DNA from: Gammaproteobacteria bacterium
Lineage (GTDB): Bacteria > Pseudomonadota > Gammaproteobacteria > Pseudomonadales > Pseudomonadaceae
Assembly (NCBI GenBank): GCA_023475025.1
Contig: JAMCWB010000025.1
Coordinates: forward strand, 1-36,666
Length of the DNA stretch: 36,666 nucleotides
Direction of reading: 5' to 3'
The notes below the pieces were generated by a model. It was not told where the DNA came from and searched no databases. It was given only the letters and a program-made list of their open reading frames with translations. The position numbers were made by a program, and so were the translations under genes. Shown in pieces: positions 1 to 7,438 of the stretch; positions within the stretch are counted from its first letter, which is position 1; every line of letters starts with the position of its first letter.

Positions 1-243
1 GCCTTCTACAACAATATCCCCGACAGTATCGACAAAGCCTTTGTGCAGTTGAATAACGGCAATCACTATTGTGCCAATGGGGGTAGTTCCTTTGGCCGCT
101 ATGACGATGTGCTGGGTCGCATGGGTGTGTCCTGGATGAAGCGCTTCCTCGATGAAGATACCCGTTACAGCCAGTTCCTCTGTGGTCCCAATCACACCTC
201 GGACCGTCAGATTTCCGAGTACCGTGGCAACTGCCCGTACTGA
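1..243 (+). CDS. PET-hydrolase-like polyesterase (type II cutinase-like), C-terminal part only
   Basis: The reading frame is open from base 1 and ends at TGA 241-243, so the window holds only the last 80 residues of a secreted alpha/beta hydrolase. The fragment aligns by eye to the C-terminus of Ideonella PETase. A catalytic-type His (fragment residue 22, codon 64-66) lies in an N-H-Y-C-A-N-G-G context, followed by W-M-K-R-F and D-T-R-Y, then two Cys (61 and 78) that match the terminal disulfide. Cys24 matches one half of the extra active-site disulfide that separates type II PET hydrolases from actinobacterial cutinases, which have H-F-A there. The loop after the His is about three residues longer than in Ideonella PETase, by eye. 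Tyr next to the His is what I recall for the Halopseudomonas enzyme PE-H. The nucleophile, the Asp and the signal peptide lie outside the window. A family-level call is secure; activity on PET is not shown. Confidence 0.85.
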   Translation, partial: AFYNNIPDSIDKAFVQLNNGNHYCANGGSSFGRYDDVLGRMGVSWMKRFLDEDTRYSQFLCGPNHTSDRQISEYRGNCPY

Positions 244-259
244 GTCTTGACTGCAACGA

Positions 260-294
260 AAAACGCCGAGCCCCTGAGGGTTCGGCGTTTTTTT
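260..294. terminator. Bidirectional terminator between the polyesterase gene and nap
   Basis: An 11-bp stem (262-272 with 279-289, one G-T pair) encloses a 6-nt loop. It is followed by seven T on the plus strand and flanked by a run of A on the left, so it can end transcription from both converging genes. Confidence 0.85.
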
Positions 295-318
295 ATGCCC
301 GCAGACCGGTCTTCTGTC

Positions 319-330
319 GGGGGGGGGGGG
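319..330. repeat. Homopolymer of 12 G (12 C on the minus strand)
   Basis: Twelve consecutive G lie directly against the napC stop codon (CTA at 331-333 on the plus strand). The tract is intergenic, so length changes would not alter the napC product. It could be a replication-slippage site or an assembly-sensitive position. Confidence 0.95.
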
Positions 331-915
331 CTAGCGAATGGGCACTCCGGCCATGTCCGGTAGCTGGTGGGCAATTCCCTTGTGGCAGTCAATACAGGTG
401 CCGCCTGAGGTCAAGGCGGTGGAATGCGCTTGCCGTGCCCGTGGTGCTTGCAGGGTAAAGTCCATGGAGTCGAACTGGTGACAGTTACGGCATTCCAGTG
501 AATCATTGGCTTTCAGGCGGCGCCATTCGCGCTCAGCCAGTTCACGGCGTTTATCCTCGTATTTTTCCGGCGTGTTGATGGTACCGAACACCCAGCCCCA
601 GACCTCTTTCGAGGCTTCCATCTTGCGTCCGATCTTGTTGGTCCAGTCATGCGGGACATGGCAGTCGGAACAGGTGGCGCGAACCCCGGAGCGGTTGCTG
701 TAGTGCACTGTGCTTTTCAGCTCCTGATAGGGATTGGCCTGCATTTCATGGCAGGCGATGCAGAACTGTTCGCTATTGGTTGCCTCCAGCGCAGTGTTGA
801 AACCACCCCAGAAAATGATGCCGGCCACGAAGCCACCCAGGGTCAAAAAGCCGAGGCTGAAGTGCACGCTAGGACGGCTGAGGACTCGCCAGTAACGGGT
901 TAGCCAGCGCTTCAT
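331..915 (-). CDS. napC: NapC/NirT-type tetrahaem cytochrome c, quinol dehydrogenase of nitrate reduction
   Basis: This 194-residue membrane-anchored cytochrome passes electrons from the quinol pool to periplasmic NapAB. One N-terminal membrane segment (about residues 19-40) is followed by four CxxCH haem motifs at 52-56, 82-86, 142-146 and 174-178, the NapC/NirT layout at normal length. Its ATG overlaps the napB stop by four bases (912-915), so the two are translationally coupled. It is the last gene of the nap operon and ends beside a poly-C tract and the shared terminator. Confidence 0.95.
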   Translation of the reverse strand: MKRWLTRYWRVLSRPSVHFSLGFLTLGGFVAGIIFWGGFNTALEATNSEQFCIACHEMQANPYQELKSTVHYSNRSGVRATCSDCHVPHDWTNKIGRKMEASKEVWGWVFGTINTPEKYEDKRRELAEREWRRLKANDSLECRNCHQFDSMDFTLQAPRARQAHSTALTSGGTCIDCHKGIAHQLPDMAGVPIR

Positions 916-1385
916 GGTTGACCTCCCTGACGATCACGTTGCAGCAATTGGTCAATTGACTGGAAGTTGGACTGCACCAGAGGCTCGGCATCGGTTTGCG
1001 GTACATGGCATTGGGTGCAGAAGTAGCGGCGTGGACTCACCGCTGCCCGGGTTTGTCCGTGGCGGTCGACATAATGGGTGATGCTGACCATGGGGGCACC
1101 AGCGGCTGGCGCGGTATCGCGACTATGGCATACCATGCAGCGATTGAAGCGGCTGTCCACCTGATAATTGCGAATGCTGTGCGGAATCACCGGTGGCTGC
1201 TCCGGGTAGTTGCGCACTTCGCGGCCACTGGCACGCGGTTCGCCGGCAATCGGTGGTGCCGGCAGGGTTTCAAACAGGGTGCCGCCGGCACGCAGGCCGT
1301 CAGGTGCCGGCACATAGGGCCGCTCGTCTGCCTGGATAACCAGGGTCAGGCTGGCGGTGAATAACAGAATGAGCAAGCGAATCAT
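912..1385 (-). CDS. napB: Periplasmic nitrate reductase, dihaem cytochrome subunit NapB
   Basis: This 157-residue protein is the electron-transfer subunit that feeds NapA in the periplasm. A Sec-type signal peptide (about residues 1-19, hydrophobic [14 protein letters not shown]) precedes a Pro-rich stretch and two CxxCH motifs at 83-87 and 123-127. The start has a strong AGGAGG site about seven bases upstream. It lies 11 bp behind napA and overlaps napC by 4 bp, in the usual nap order. Confidence 0.95.
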   Translation of the reverse strand: MIRLLILLFTASLTLVIQADERPYVPAPDGLRAGGTLFETLPAPPIAGEPRASGREVRNYPEQPPVIPHSIRNYQVDSRFNRCMVCHSRDTAPAAGAPMVSITHYVDRHGQTRAAVSPRRYFCTQCHVPQTDAEPLVQSNFQSIDQLLQRDRQGGQP

Positions 1386-1396
1386 GGGGTAGCCTC

Positions 1397-3901
1397 CTAT
1401 GCCAGACTGACCAGTTCAAGACGCACAGCGCACTTCTTGAAGTCAGTTTGTAGTGAGATGGGGTCGGTGGCGTCCAGCACCAGATTGTTGACCAGCTTGC
1501 TGGCATCAAAGAAGGGGACATAGACCATCCCCGGTGGCATGCGTACCCGTCCACGGGTCTCCACCCGGGCACGTATCTCACCCCGGCGGCTGAGAATGCG
1601 GACTTCGCTGCCGCGACGGAAGCCCTGCTTCTGCGCATCATCATGGTTCATGTAGAGCAGGGCATCAGGTACCGCCTTGTGCAGTTCACTGACCCGTCGC
1701 GTCATGCTGCCGGTATGCCAGTGCTCCAGTACTCGACCAGTGGATAGCCAGAATGGATAGTCTGCATCGGGTGACTCGGCCGGTGGCTCGTGTGGCACTG
1801 CAAAAATACGTGCCTTGCTGTCCGGGTTGCCATAGAAAGCAAAACCGCTACCTGCGGGCACATAGGGGTCACTGCCCTCACGATAGCGCCACAGGGTTTC
1901 CTGGCCATCGACGACAGGCCAGCGTAATCCGCGGTTCTGGTGGTAAGTGGCGAAGGGTGCCATATCCTTGCCCTTGCCTTCGCCGAACTGACGGTATTCC
2001 TCGAACAGGCTCTTGTGCACGTAGTAGCCAAAGTGTTCGGACTCTTCGTTGAGCTGTTCGGGGTTGGTGTCTTCCAGGCCATAGCGATTCGCTGTGCCAT
2101 TGGCAAAGAGCACATCAAACAGGGTGCTGTCGGCCAGCTCGGGAGCCTTGTCGATCAGCGACTGCGGCCAGACATCGGCGACCTTGATACGTTTGGACAG
2201 CTCCATGGTTTGCCACAGGTCGGACTTGGCTTCACCGGGTGGTGATACCAGTTGATGCCAGAACTGGGTACGGCGCTCGGCATTGCCGTAGGCGCCCTCT
2301 TTCTCGACCCAGCTGGCGGCCGGCAGGATCAGGTCGGCGGCCTGGGCGGAAACCGTGGGGTAAATATCCGACACGATGACAAAGGCATCCGGGTTGCGCC
2401 AACCCGGGAGGATTTCCTGCTGGGTATTGGGGCCGGCTTGCACATTGTTGGTGACCTGGGTCCAGTAGACCTTGATCTTGCCGTCCTTGAGCATGCGGCT
2501 CTGCTGGACGGCATGGAAGCCGGGCTTGTCCGGAATGGTGCCGGAAGGCAATTGCCAGATGGCCTCGGCCTTGGCTCGATGCTCTGGGTTGGTGACCACC
2601 ATGTCGGCGGGCAAGCGGTGGGTGAAGGTGCCCACTTCGCGCGCGGTGCCACAGGCAGAGGGTTGCCCGGTGAGTGAAAAGGGACTGTTGCCGGGCGTGG
2701 AGATTTTGCCGGTCAGCAGGTGCAGGTTATAGATCAGGTTGTTGACCCAGACGCCACGGGTGTGTTGATTGACGCCCATGGTCCAGAAGGTGGTGACCTT
2801 TTTCTCCGGGTCAGCATAGAGCTGCGCTAGCTTGAGCAGGCGGTTTTCGGCAACGCCGGATATCTCCGCTGCTCTTTCCAGGGTGAAGGGTTTCACATAC
2901 TCGGCAAAGGCCTCGAAGCTCATGGGCTCCCAGCTGTTCGGGTTATCGGCATTTTTTGCACGCTGCTGGCGCGGGTCTTCCGGCCGCAGGCCGTAGCCGA
3001 TGTCATCGGCGCCCTTGACGAAGTTGACATGGCGCTCGACGAAGCGCTGGTCCACGGCATCGTTTTCGATGATGTAGTTGGCAATGAAATTCAGAATGGC
3101 CACATCGGCATGCGGGTGCATGACCATGGGCAGGTCAGCCAGATCAAAGCTGCGGTGCTCAAAGGTCGAGAGTACGGCCACCTCGACACCCGGGTGCGAC
3201 AGCCGGCGATCGGTGACCCGGGTCCAGAGTATCGGGTGCATCTCGGCCATATTGGCACCCCAGAGAACGAAGGCATCCGCATGTTCGATATCGTCATACA
3301 CCCCCATGGGCTCATCGGCGCCAAAGCTGCGCATAAAGCCGGCAACGGCTGAAGCCATGCAGTGACGTGCATTGGGGTCGATATTGTTGCTGCGCAGGCC
3401 GCCCTTGAACAGCTTGCTGGCGGCATAACCTTCCCAGATGGTCCATTGTCCCGAGCCAAACAAGGCCACGCTTTCCGGCCCGTGCTCGCGGATGGCGGCG
3501 GTAAATTTCTCTGCCATCAGGTCGAGGGCCTCGTCCCAGCTGACGGGTTCGAAGCTGCCGTTCTTGTCGAAGCTGCCATTGCGTTTGCGCAGCAAGGGCT
3601 GAGTCAGCCGGTCGCGGCCATAGAGAATTTTCGACAGGAAATAGCCTTTGACACAGTTCAGCCCCTTGTTTACTGGTGATTGCACATCCCCGTGGGTGGC
3701 GACCACCTGGTTGTCACGGGTGGCGACCATCACGCTGCATCCGGTGCCGCAGAAGCGGCAAGGTGCCTTGTCCCATTTGAGTTGGGTACGATCACTGTGG
3801 GTGATCAGGTTGCTGGCACTGGTGGGCAGGCTGATGCCAGCGGCAGCGGCAGCGGCGGCGGCTGCATTGGCTTTAACAAACTCACGGCGGGTCAGTTTCA
3901 T
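1397..3901 (-). CDS. napA: Periplasmic nitrate reductase, catalytic molybdoprotein NapA
   Basis: NapA reduces nitrate to nitrite in the periplasm with a bis-MGD molybdenum centre and one 4Fe-4S cluster. A twin-arginine signal (T-R-R-E-F-V-K, then an Ala-rich stretch) opens the protein. The cluster Cys are at about 48, 51, 55 and 83. The Mo-ligand Cys is about residue 181, in an A-R-H-C-M context. Length is 834 residues, normal for the family. I chose ATG at 3901 because an AGGTG site sits seven bases before it; an in-frame GTG at 3910 would add three residues but has no ribosome site. The Tat translocase it needs is encoded at 14.4-15.9 kb. Confidence 0.97.
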   Translation of the reverse strand: MKLTRREFVKANAAAAAAAAAGISLPTSASNLITHSDRTQLKWDKAPCRFCGTGCSVMVATRDNQVVATHGDVQSPVNKGLNCVKGYFLSKILYGRDRLTQPLLRKRNGSFDKNGSFEPVSWDEALDLMAEKFTAAIREHGPESVALFGSGQWTIWEGYAASKLFKGGLRSNNIDPNARHCMASAVAGFMRSFGADEPMGVYDDIEHADAFVLWGANMAEMHPILWTRVTDRRLSHPGVEVAVLSTFEHRSFDLADLPMVMHPHADVAILNFIANYIIENDAVDQRFVERHVNFVKGADDIGYGLRPEDPRQQRAKNADNPNSWEPMSFEAFAEYVKPFTLERAAEISGVAENRLLKLAQLYADPEKKVTTFWTMGVNQHTRGVWVNNLIYNLHLLTGKISTPGNSPFSLTGQPSACGTAREVGTFTHRLPADMVVTNPEHRAKAEAIWQLPSGTIPDKPGFHAVQQSRMLKDGKIKVYWTQVTNNVQAGPNTQQEILPGWRNPDAFVIVSDIYPTVSAQAADLILPAASWVEKEGAYGNAERRTQFWHQLVSPPGEAKSDLWQTMELSKRIKVADVWPQSLIDKAPELADSTLFDVLFANGTANRYGLEDTNPEQLNEESEHFGYYVHKSLFEEYRQFGEGKGKDMAPFATYHQNRGLRWPVVDGQETLWRYREGSDPYVPAGSGFAFYGNPDSKARIFAVPHEPPAESPDADYPFWLSTGRVLEHWHTGSMTRRVSELHKAVPDALLYMNHDDAQKQGFRRGSEVRILSRRGEIRARVETRGRVRMPPGMVYVPFFDASKLVNNLVLDATDPISLQTDFKKCAVRLELVSLA

Positions 3902-3954
3902 GGGTATCACCTGTAATGTTATATGCTCGTCTACCTTGTGTGGCGGAGGATGCG

Positions 3955-4251
3955 TTACATATCCATTGCCTGCGTATGATGGGCTTCCAGCGGTTGGTCA
4001 GCGTCGTCTACCGCGACGACTTCGTGGTAGACCAGGTTGCAACTGAGCACGCCGGGGCGCTCACTCAGGTTGGCCTGCACATCGAGGATGCGCTGTTGCT
4101 TGTCGGCCTCAAGGACGATGACCAGTTTGCCTTGCGGGCTCTGGGCGCGTACCTCAATCCCCGGTTGGCCGGTCAAGGCCAGTTGCAGCTCGCTGAGGTG
4201 CTCAGGTTTGACCTGAATCAGCAGGCTGGCGATATGCAGGTAGTCAGTCAT
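3955..4251 (-). CDS. napD: NapD, chaperone for the NapA Tat signal
   Basis: This is a small cytoplasmic protein of 98 residues. In the NapD family it binds the twin-arginine signal peptide of NapA and holds export until the cofactor is inserted. The opening [10 protein letters not shown] and the ferredoxin-like alternation of strands and helices fit the family. Its start overlaps the end of napF by eight bases. A gap of about 50 bp separates it from napA. Assignment rests on similarity plus operon position. Confidence 0.9.
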   Translation of the reverse strand: MTDYLHIASLLIQVKPEHLSELQLALTGQPGIEVRAQSPQGKLVIVLEADKQQRILDVQANLSERPGVLSCNLVYHEVVAVDDADQPLEAHHTQAMDM

Positions 4252-4723
4252 GGGTGTTCTCCAGGCTGATGGCCTGTGTCGGGCAGCTGCTCAGGCAGGT
4301 GCCGCAGCCGGTGCAGAGGCTGGGGTCCAGTGCCGGTGACGGCGGCTGGCCAAGGCGCGGGCGAAAGCGGATGGCCCTGGGTTCGCAGGCGTCATCACAG
4401 CTCTGGCAGTGAATGCCTTGCCGGGTCAGGCAGGCGTCATTGATCTGCGCCTGCCAGTTGAAGGCTGGGCGTTGCAGATCAAAGATCGGCTCGGGACAGG
4501 TGTTGACGCACTGCTGGCACAGGCTGCAACCACTGCTGCTGAAGTCCAGTTGGGGAAAGCCCCCGTCGCCACGGCGTAATATCTGTTCCGGGCAGGCCTG
4601 AATACAGGCATCACAGCGTGTGCACAGATCCGTGAAATCCTCGCCAGTCCAGGGCGGGCTGAGCTGCACACGACCGCTGAGCTGGCCGCGCAGCAATTGC
4701 CGGCGGCTGACATTGACAGACAT
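4244..4723 (-). CDS. napF: NapF, ferredoxin-type protein of the nap operon
   Basis: This 159-residue iron-sulfur protein carries four cysteine clusters. Three are classical CxxCxxCxxxCP motifs (the first near residue 34, the second near 66, the last near 138). The third (near 105) is a looser Cx7CxxCxxxCxP arrangement. NapF proteins are cytoplasmic, interact with NapA and are thought to help mature or reactivate it. There is no signal peptide; the N-terminus is Arg-rich (S-R-R-Q-L-L-R). It starts 9 bp after napE and overlaps napD. Confidence 0.93.
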   Translation of the reverse strand: MSVNVSRRQLLRGQLSGRVQLSPPWTGEDFTDLCTRCDACIQACPEQILRRGDGGFPQLDFSSSGCSLCQQCVNTCPEPIFDLQRPAFNWQAQINDACLTRQGIHCQSCDDACEPRAIRFRPRLGQPPSPALDPSLCTGCGTCLSSCPTQAISLENTHD

Positions 4724-4732
4724 GCCAGCCCC

Positions 4733-4906
4733 CTACAGCGGTGGCCCGGGTGGGCCCATAAAGGTGTGCAGCATCCAGATGATAAAGCCGTAGCCACCCA
4801 CCAGCGCAATGGCCAGCAGGGGGAACAGCAGTACCACGATAAAGGCAAAGACACGGGCTTCATCGCCTTTGCTGTGGGTGCTGTCCAGTTCATTGTTATC
4901 GGTCAT
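4733..4906 (-). CDS. napE: NapE, small membrane protein, first gene of the nap operon
   Basis: This is a 57-residue reading frame on the minus strand. A polar, charged N-terminus (about residues 1-18) is followed by one long hydrophobic membrane segment (about 19-46) and a short G-P-P-G-P-P-L tail. Size and layout match NapE of pseudomonad and rhizobial nap operons, whose function is unknown. The start has a GGGAG site five to six bases upstream. It makes the operon napEFDABC. Confidence 0.88.
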   Translation of the reverse strand: MTDNNELDSTHSKGDEARVFAFIVVLLFPLLAIALVGGYGFIIWMLHTFMGPPGPPL

Positions 4907-4924
4907 GCGCTCTCCCTGACTACC

Positions 4925-4941
4925 GGTAACCAGATGTTACC
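4925..4941. promoter_or_regulatory. Inverted repeat upstream of napE, candidate operator
   Basis: GGTAAC-N5-GTTACC is a perfect 6-bp inverted repeat ending 19 bases before the napE start codon. It could be a repressor or activator site for nap. No regulator is identified, and it does not match the FNR/Anr consensus. Confidence 0.35.
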
Positions 4942-4990
4942 AGTCTAGACCATATAACCATGAAATTGTAGGGATATTGGCGGGGGAAAT

Positions 4991-5013
4991 GGGCCCTGTT
5001 GGCTACAGGGCCC
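4991..5013 (-). terminator. Hairpin after the KamA-family gene
   Basis: A perfect 9-bp GC-rich stem (4991-4999 with 5005-5013, 5-nt loop) lies seven bases past the stop codon of the aminomutase gene. No clear T-run follows on the minus strand, so termination may be weak or factor-aided. Confidence 0.5.
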
Positions 5014-5019
5014 GGAGCA

Positions 5020-6360
5020 TCAGGCGTCGAAGAAGAATTTATCTGCACCAAAAGCGGGCTTGAGGTGGTTCAGCCAGGTGGCCTGTTCGTTGTATTCGGC
5101 AAAGAAGGGGCGTTGTACCCAGTCCGGATTGCGACCCTGGATCATGCGCAGGGCCAGTACTTTTTCGCCATTGATCTTGGTGACGCCCTGGATTTCCACT
5201 TTGCCCGGATGCGAGCTCATTGAGGGGCCGCGTGCGGTGCGGGCAATACCGGAGACTTGCTGCATCGCGTCGCGGTAGATTTCCCAGGCCTTGATCAGCG
5301 GCACTTCGAAGTAGTGCTGGGCGCCGGTATCGCGCTCGACAAACATGTAATAGGGAATAATGCCGAGCTCGACCTGGGTCTGCCACATGCGTGCCCAGGT
5401 GGCAGCGTTGTCATTGATGTGGGCCAGCAGGGGGCCCTGGGCTCGAATTTGTGCTCCGGTTGCCCGTACGCGGCGGATCGCCTCGCGCGCAATCGCCGGC
5501 TCCAGTTCGCGCCAGTGGTTGTAATGCGCCATCAGCGCCAGGTGCTTGCCGGCTGCCTGGATTTCACTGAACAGTGCCAGTAGATCATCGGCGTCTTCGT
5601 CACTGACAAAGCGCTGCGGCCAGAAGGTCAGCGCCTTGGAGCCGATGCGGATGGTGCGCACATGGGCAAACTCCTCGCTCAGCAGGGGCTCCAGGTGGGC
5701 ACGCAGGTTCTTGGTTTTCATCACCAGGGGGTCGCCACCCGTTACCAGCACATCAGTGACTTCCGGGTGGGCGCGCAGGTAGTCCTGCAGCTGACCGCTT
5801 TCCCGTGCGGCAATCTTCAGGTCCTTGTCGCCGACAAACTGCGCCCAGCGAAAGCAGAAGGTGCAGTAACTGTGGCAAACCTGTCCTGAGCTAGGGAAGA
5901 AGAGCACCGTTTCACGGTATTTGTGCTGTATCCCCTGCACGGTTTCGCCGTCAATCTGCGGTATGTTGTGTTCCAGCTGCCCGGCCGGATGGGGGTTAAG
6001 GTCAGCGCGCACCTCGTTGATAACCTGATTCAGGCGGGCCTGGTCAGCGCCGTCGCGCATGCTGCTGGCCACACGATCAAAGTGTTCGGGCTTGAGCATG
6101 CCACGTTGCGGGAAGGTCAGCTGGAAGATCGGGTCGGCGGGGATATTCGACCAGTCGATCAGCTCGTTGATCACATACTCGTTGACCCGGAAAGGCAAGA
6201 CGCTGGCCACGACCTGCATGTCAAAGCGCTGCTCTTCGCTCAGCTGCGCCAGCTGCGGAATCTGTTGTAACTGGCGGGCGGTATAGACCTTGAAGCGCTG
6301 GGGCTCGACATTCGGGGTCGTATCGTCACGGGAAATGGCAACAATGTTCTGTCTAGTCAT
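5020..6360 (-). CDS. KamA-family radical SAM, PLP-dependent amino acid 2,3-aminomutase, substrate uncertain
   Basis: The radical SAM Cys (CxxxCxxC) are residues 162, 166 and 169, and the SAM-binding G-G-D is near 208-210. Lys387 in the S-H-P-G-K context fits the PLP lysine. At 446 residues it is longer than EpmB (about 340) and closer to the lysine/glutamate 2,3-aminomutases. By eye against clostridial lysine 2,3-aminomutase, the two Asp that bind the lysine side chain (293 and 330 there) fall on Arg343 and Ser380 here. That argues against lysine as substrate. No beta-lysine acetyltransferase (ablB) is adjacent. It is probably monocistronic. No strong ribosome site precedes the ATG. The 261-bp upstream gap (6361-6621) holds a palindrome and a short direct repeat. 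Confidence 0.8.
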   Translation of the reverse strand: MTRQNIVAISRDDTTPNVEPQRFKVYTARQLQQIPQLAQLSEEQRFDMQVVASVLPFRVNEYVINELIDWSNIPADPIFQLTFPQRGMLKPEHFDRVASSMRDGADQARLNQVINEVRADLNPHPAGQLEHNIPQIDGETVQGIQHKYRETVLFFPSSGQVCHSYCTFCFRWAQFVGDKDLKIAARESGQLQDYLRAHPEVTDVLVTGGDPLVMKTKNLRAHLEPLLSEEFAHVRTIRIGSKALTFWPQRFVSDEDADDLLALFSEIQAAGKHLALMAHYNHWRELEPAIAREAIRRVRATGAQIRAQGPLLAHINDNAATWARMWQTQVELGIIPYYMFVERDTGAQHYFEVPLIKAWEIYRDAMQQVSGIARTARGPSMSSHPGKVEIQGVTKINGEKVLALRMIQGRNPDWVQRPFFAEYNEQATWLNHLKPAFGADKFFFDA

Positions 6361-6421
6361 AGTTAGTACACTTAATATTGGTAGTCAGAAAATGTGTGGC
6401 AAACCGTCGGCGTGCCCTGAA

Positions 6422-6437
6422 GCAGAAGTCCTTCTGC
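6422..6437. promoter_or_regulatory. Palindrome in the leader of the KamA-family gene
   Basis: GCAGAAG-TC-CTTCTGC is a perfect 7-bp inverted repeat 62 bases before the start codon of the minus-strand aminomutase gene. It could be an operator or a short RNA hairpin. Confidence 0.3.
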
Positions 6438-6621
6438 AGAGCCAGTCCGGCGCGAAATGCTGCAAAACGACAGGGCGGCGCAGGTATTGACTGGAGTTGA
6501 CTGGTGTTAATAGTGCCCTGATGGACGTGGCGAAGACTGTAATTAGCCGATCAATTTACCAGAAAATCGGTTTGATGTCTAAACACTGGCTGGCATTTTC
6601 CCGTTGGGCTGATCGGCGGGC

Positions 6622-7287
6622 CTAGCCTTGATCACCGGGGCGGAGCCAGAGGCGTCGGGCCAGGGTGCCGAGCAAGAGCAGCCCGGCCAGCGCAAACAGC
6701 GGCAACAGGGTGGAAAAGTCCAGGGCCTGCTCGGCCTGGCGTGCACTGACCATGCCGTGCACGGCGTGGGCATAGATCACCCATTTGATGCTCAGGCCGA
6801 TTGTCGCAGCCAGCACATAACTGGCCAGTGGCAGGTGCAGTACCCCGGCAGCGAGATTGACAAAGGCATGCGGGAAGCCGGGCAGGATGCGCAACGCACA
6901 CTGGGTCAGAAAATCACTGCGCTTGGCCAGTAGCTTGAGCACCTGGCGGGCCATCCGGTTGGGTCGGGTGGCTTCACCAACCCTGTGACCAACCTGGTAA
7001 GCACCGTAGGCGCCCGCCACACTGCCGATGACCAGCAAGGGAACGCTTACCAAGGGCGCATGGAAGGGGGCAATCAGCCAGAAGCACATGCTGCCGGGCA
7101 GGCCGAAGGTCATGAGTACGGCCATCAGCAACACCAATCCAATCAATATGGCCGGGTGTCCAGCCAGTTCGGCGCCCCAGCGCAGCAGGTCGCCAATGCC
7201 TATCGGCAGTAACAACCCGACCAGCATCAGCACCAGCAGGCCGAACAGGGCAAAAGCAGGCCAGCGCAGACGGTGGGTGGCAAACAT
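6622..7287 (-). CDS. TVP38/TMEM64-like (VTT/DedA-type) inner-membrane protein
   Basis: This 221-residue very hydrophobic protein has about five to six membrane segments. The central part holds the VTT-family signature: a F-G-L-P-G-S type re-entrant segment near 61-66, and R-I-L-P-G-F-P followed by a glycine-containing hydrophobic stretch (about 135-165). Proteins of this superfamily act in lipid scrambling or flipping and envelope homeostasis; the substrate here is unknown. It is divergent from the lipoprotein gene at 7439. The family is clear, the exact role is not. Confidence 0.75.
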   Translation of the reverse strand: MFATHRLRWPAFALFGLLVLMLVGLLLPIGIGDLLRWGAELAGHPAILIGLVLLMAVLMTFGLPGSMCFWLIAPFHAPLVSVPLLVIGSVAGAYGAYQVGHRVGEATRPNRMARQVLKLLAKRSDFLTQCALRILPGFPHAFVNLAAGVLHLPLASYVLAATIGLSIKWVIYAHAVHGMVSARQAEQALDFSTLLPLFALAGLLLLGTLARRLWLRPGDQG

Positions 7288-7325
7288 GGACAGCTCCGGG
7301 GCGGAATAATCAAACTATACTGAAG

Positions 7326-7387
7326 CCCTCACCGGCGTTTGGCAACCGTAAGACCCTGCGGGAACAGATGGCCGCGGGTGAGGGTCT
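7326..7387 (+). other. Leader with two mutually exclusive hairpins upstream of the lipoprotein gene
   Basis: The segment at 7377-7387 can pair in two ways. GGTGAGGG (7377-7384) is the exact complement of 7326-7333, and AGGGTCT (7381-7387) is the exact complement of 7351-7357. If both lie in the transcript they would compete. Their function is unknown. Confidence 0.3.
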
Positions 7388-7438
7388 GAGCAGAGGTTGC
7401 AGATTGGCTGTGGCGGATAGGGATTAGGGAGAAACGGC

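Noticed and set aside
319..330. Poly-G tract as a phase-variation switch of napC
   Set aside because: It lies after the napC stop and outside any reading frame, so length change would not switch the protein.
1940..3365. Several 80-140-residue frames on the plus strand
   Set aside because: They are antisense to napA, which has full-length motifs and normal length.
4907..4980. An FNR/Anr box (TTGAT-N4-ATCAA) for the nap promoter
   Set aside because: No match better than chance was seen in the gap upstream of napE.
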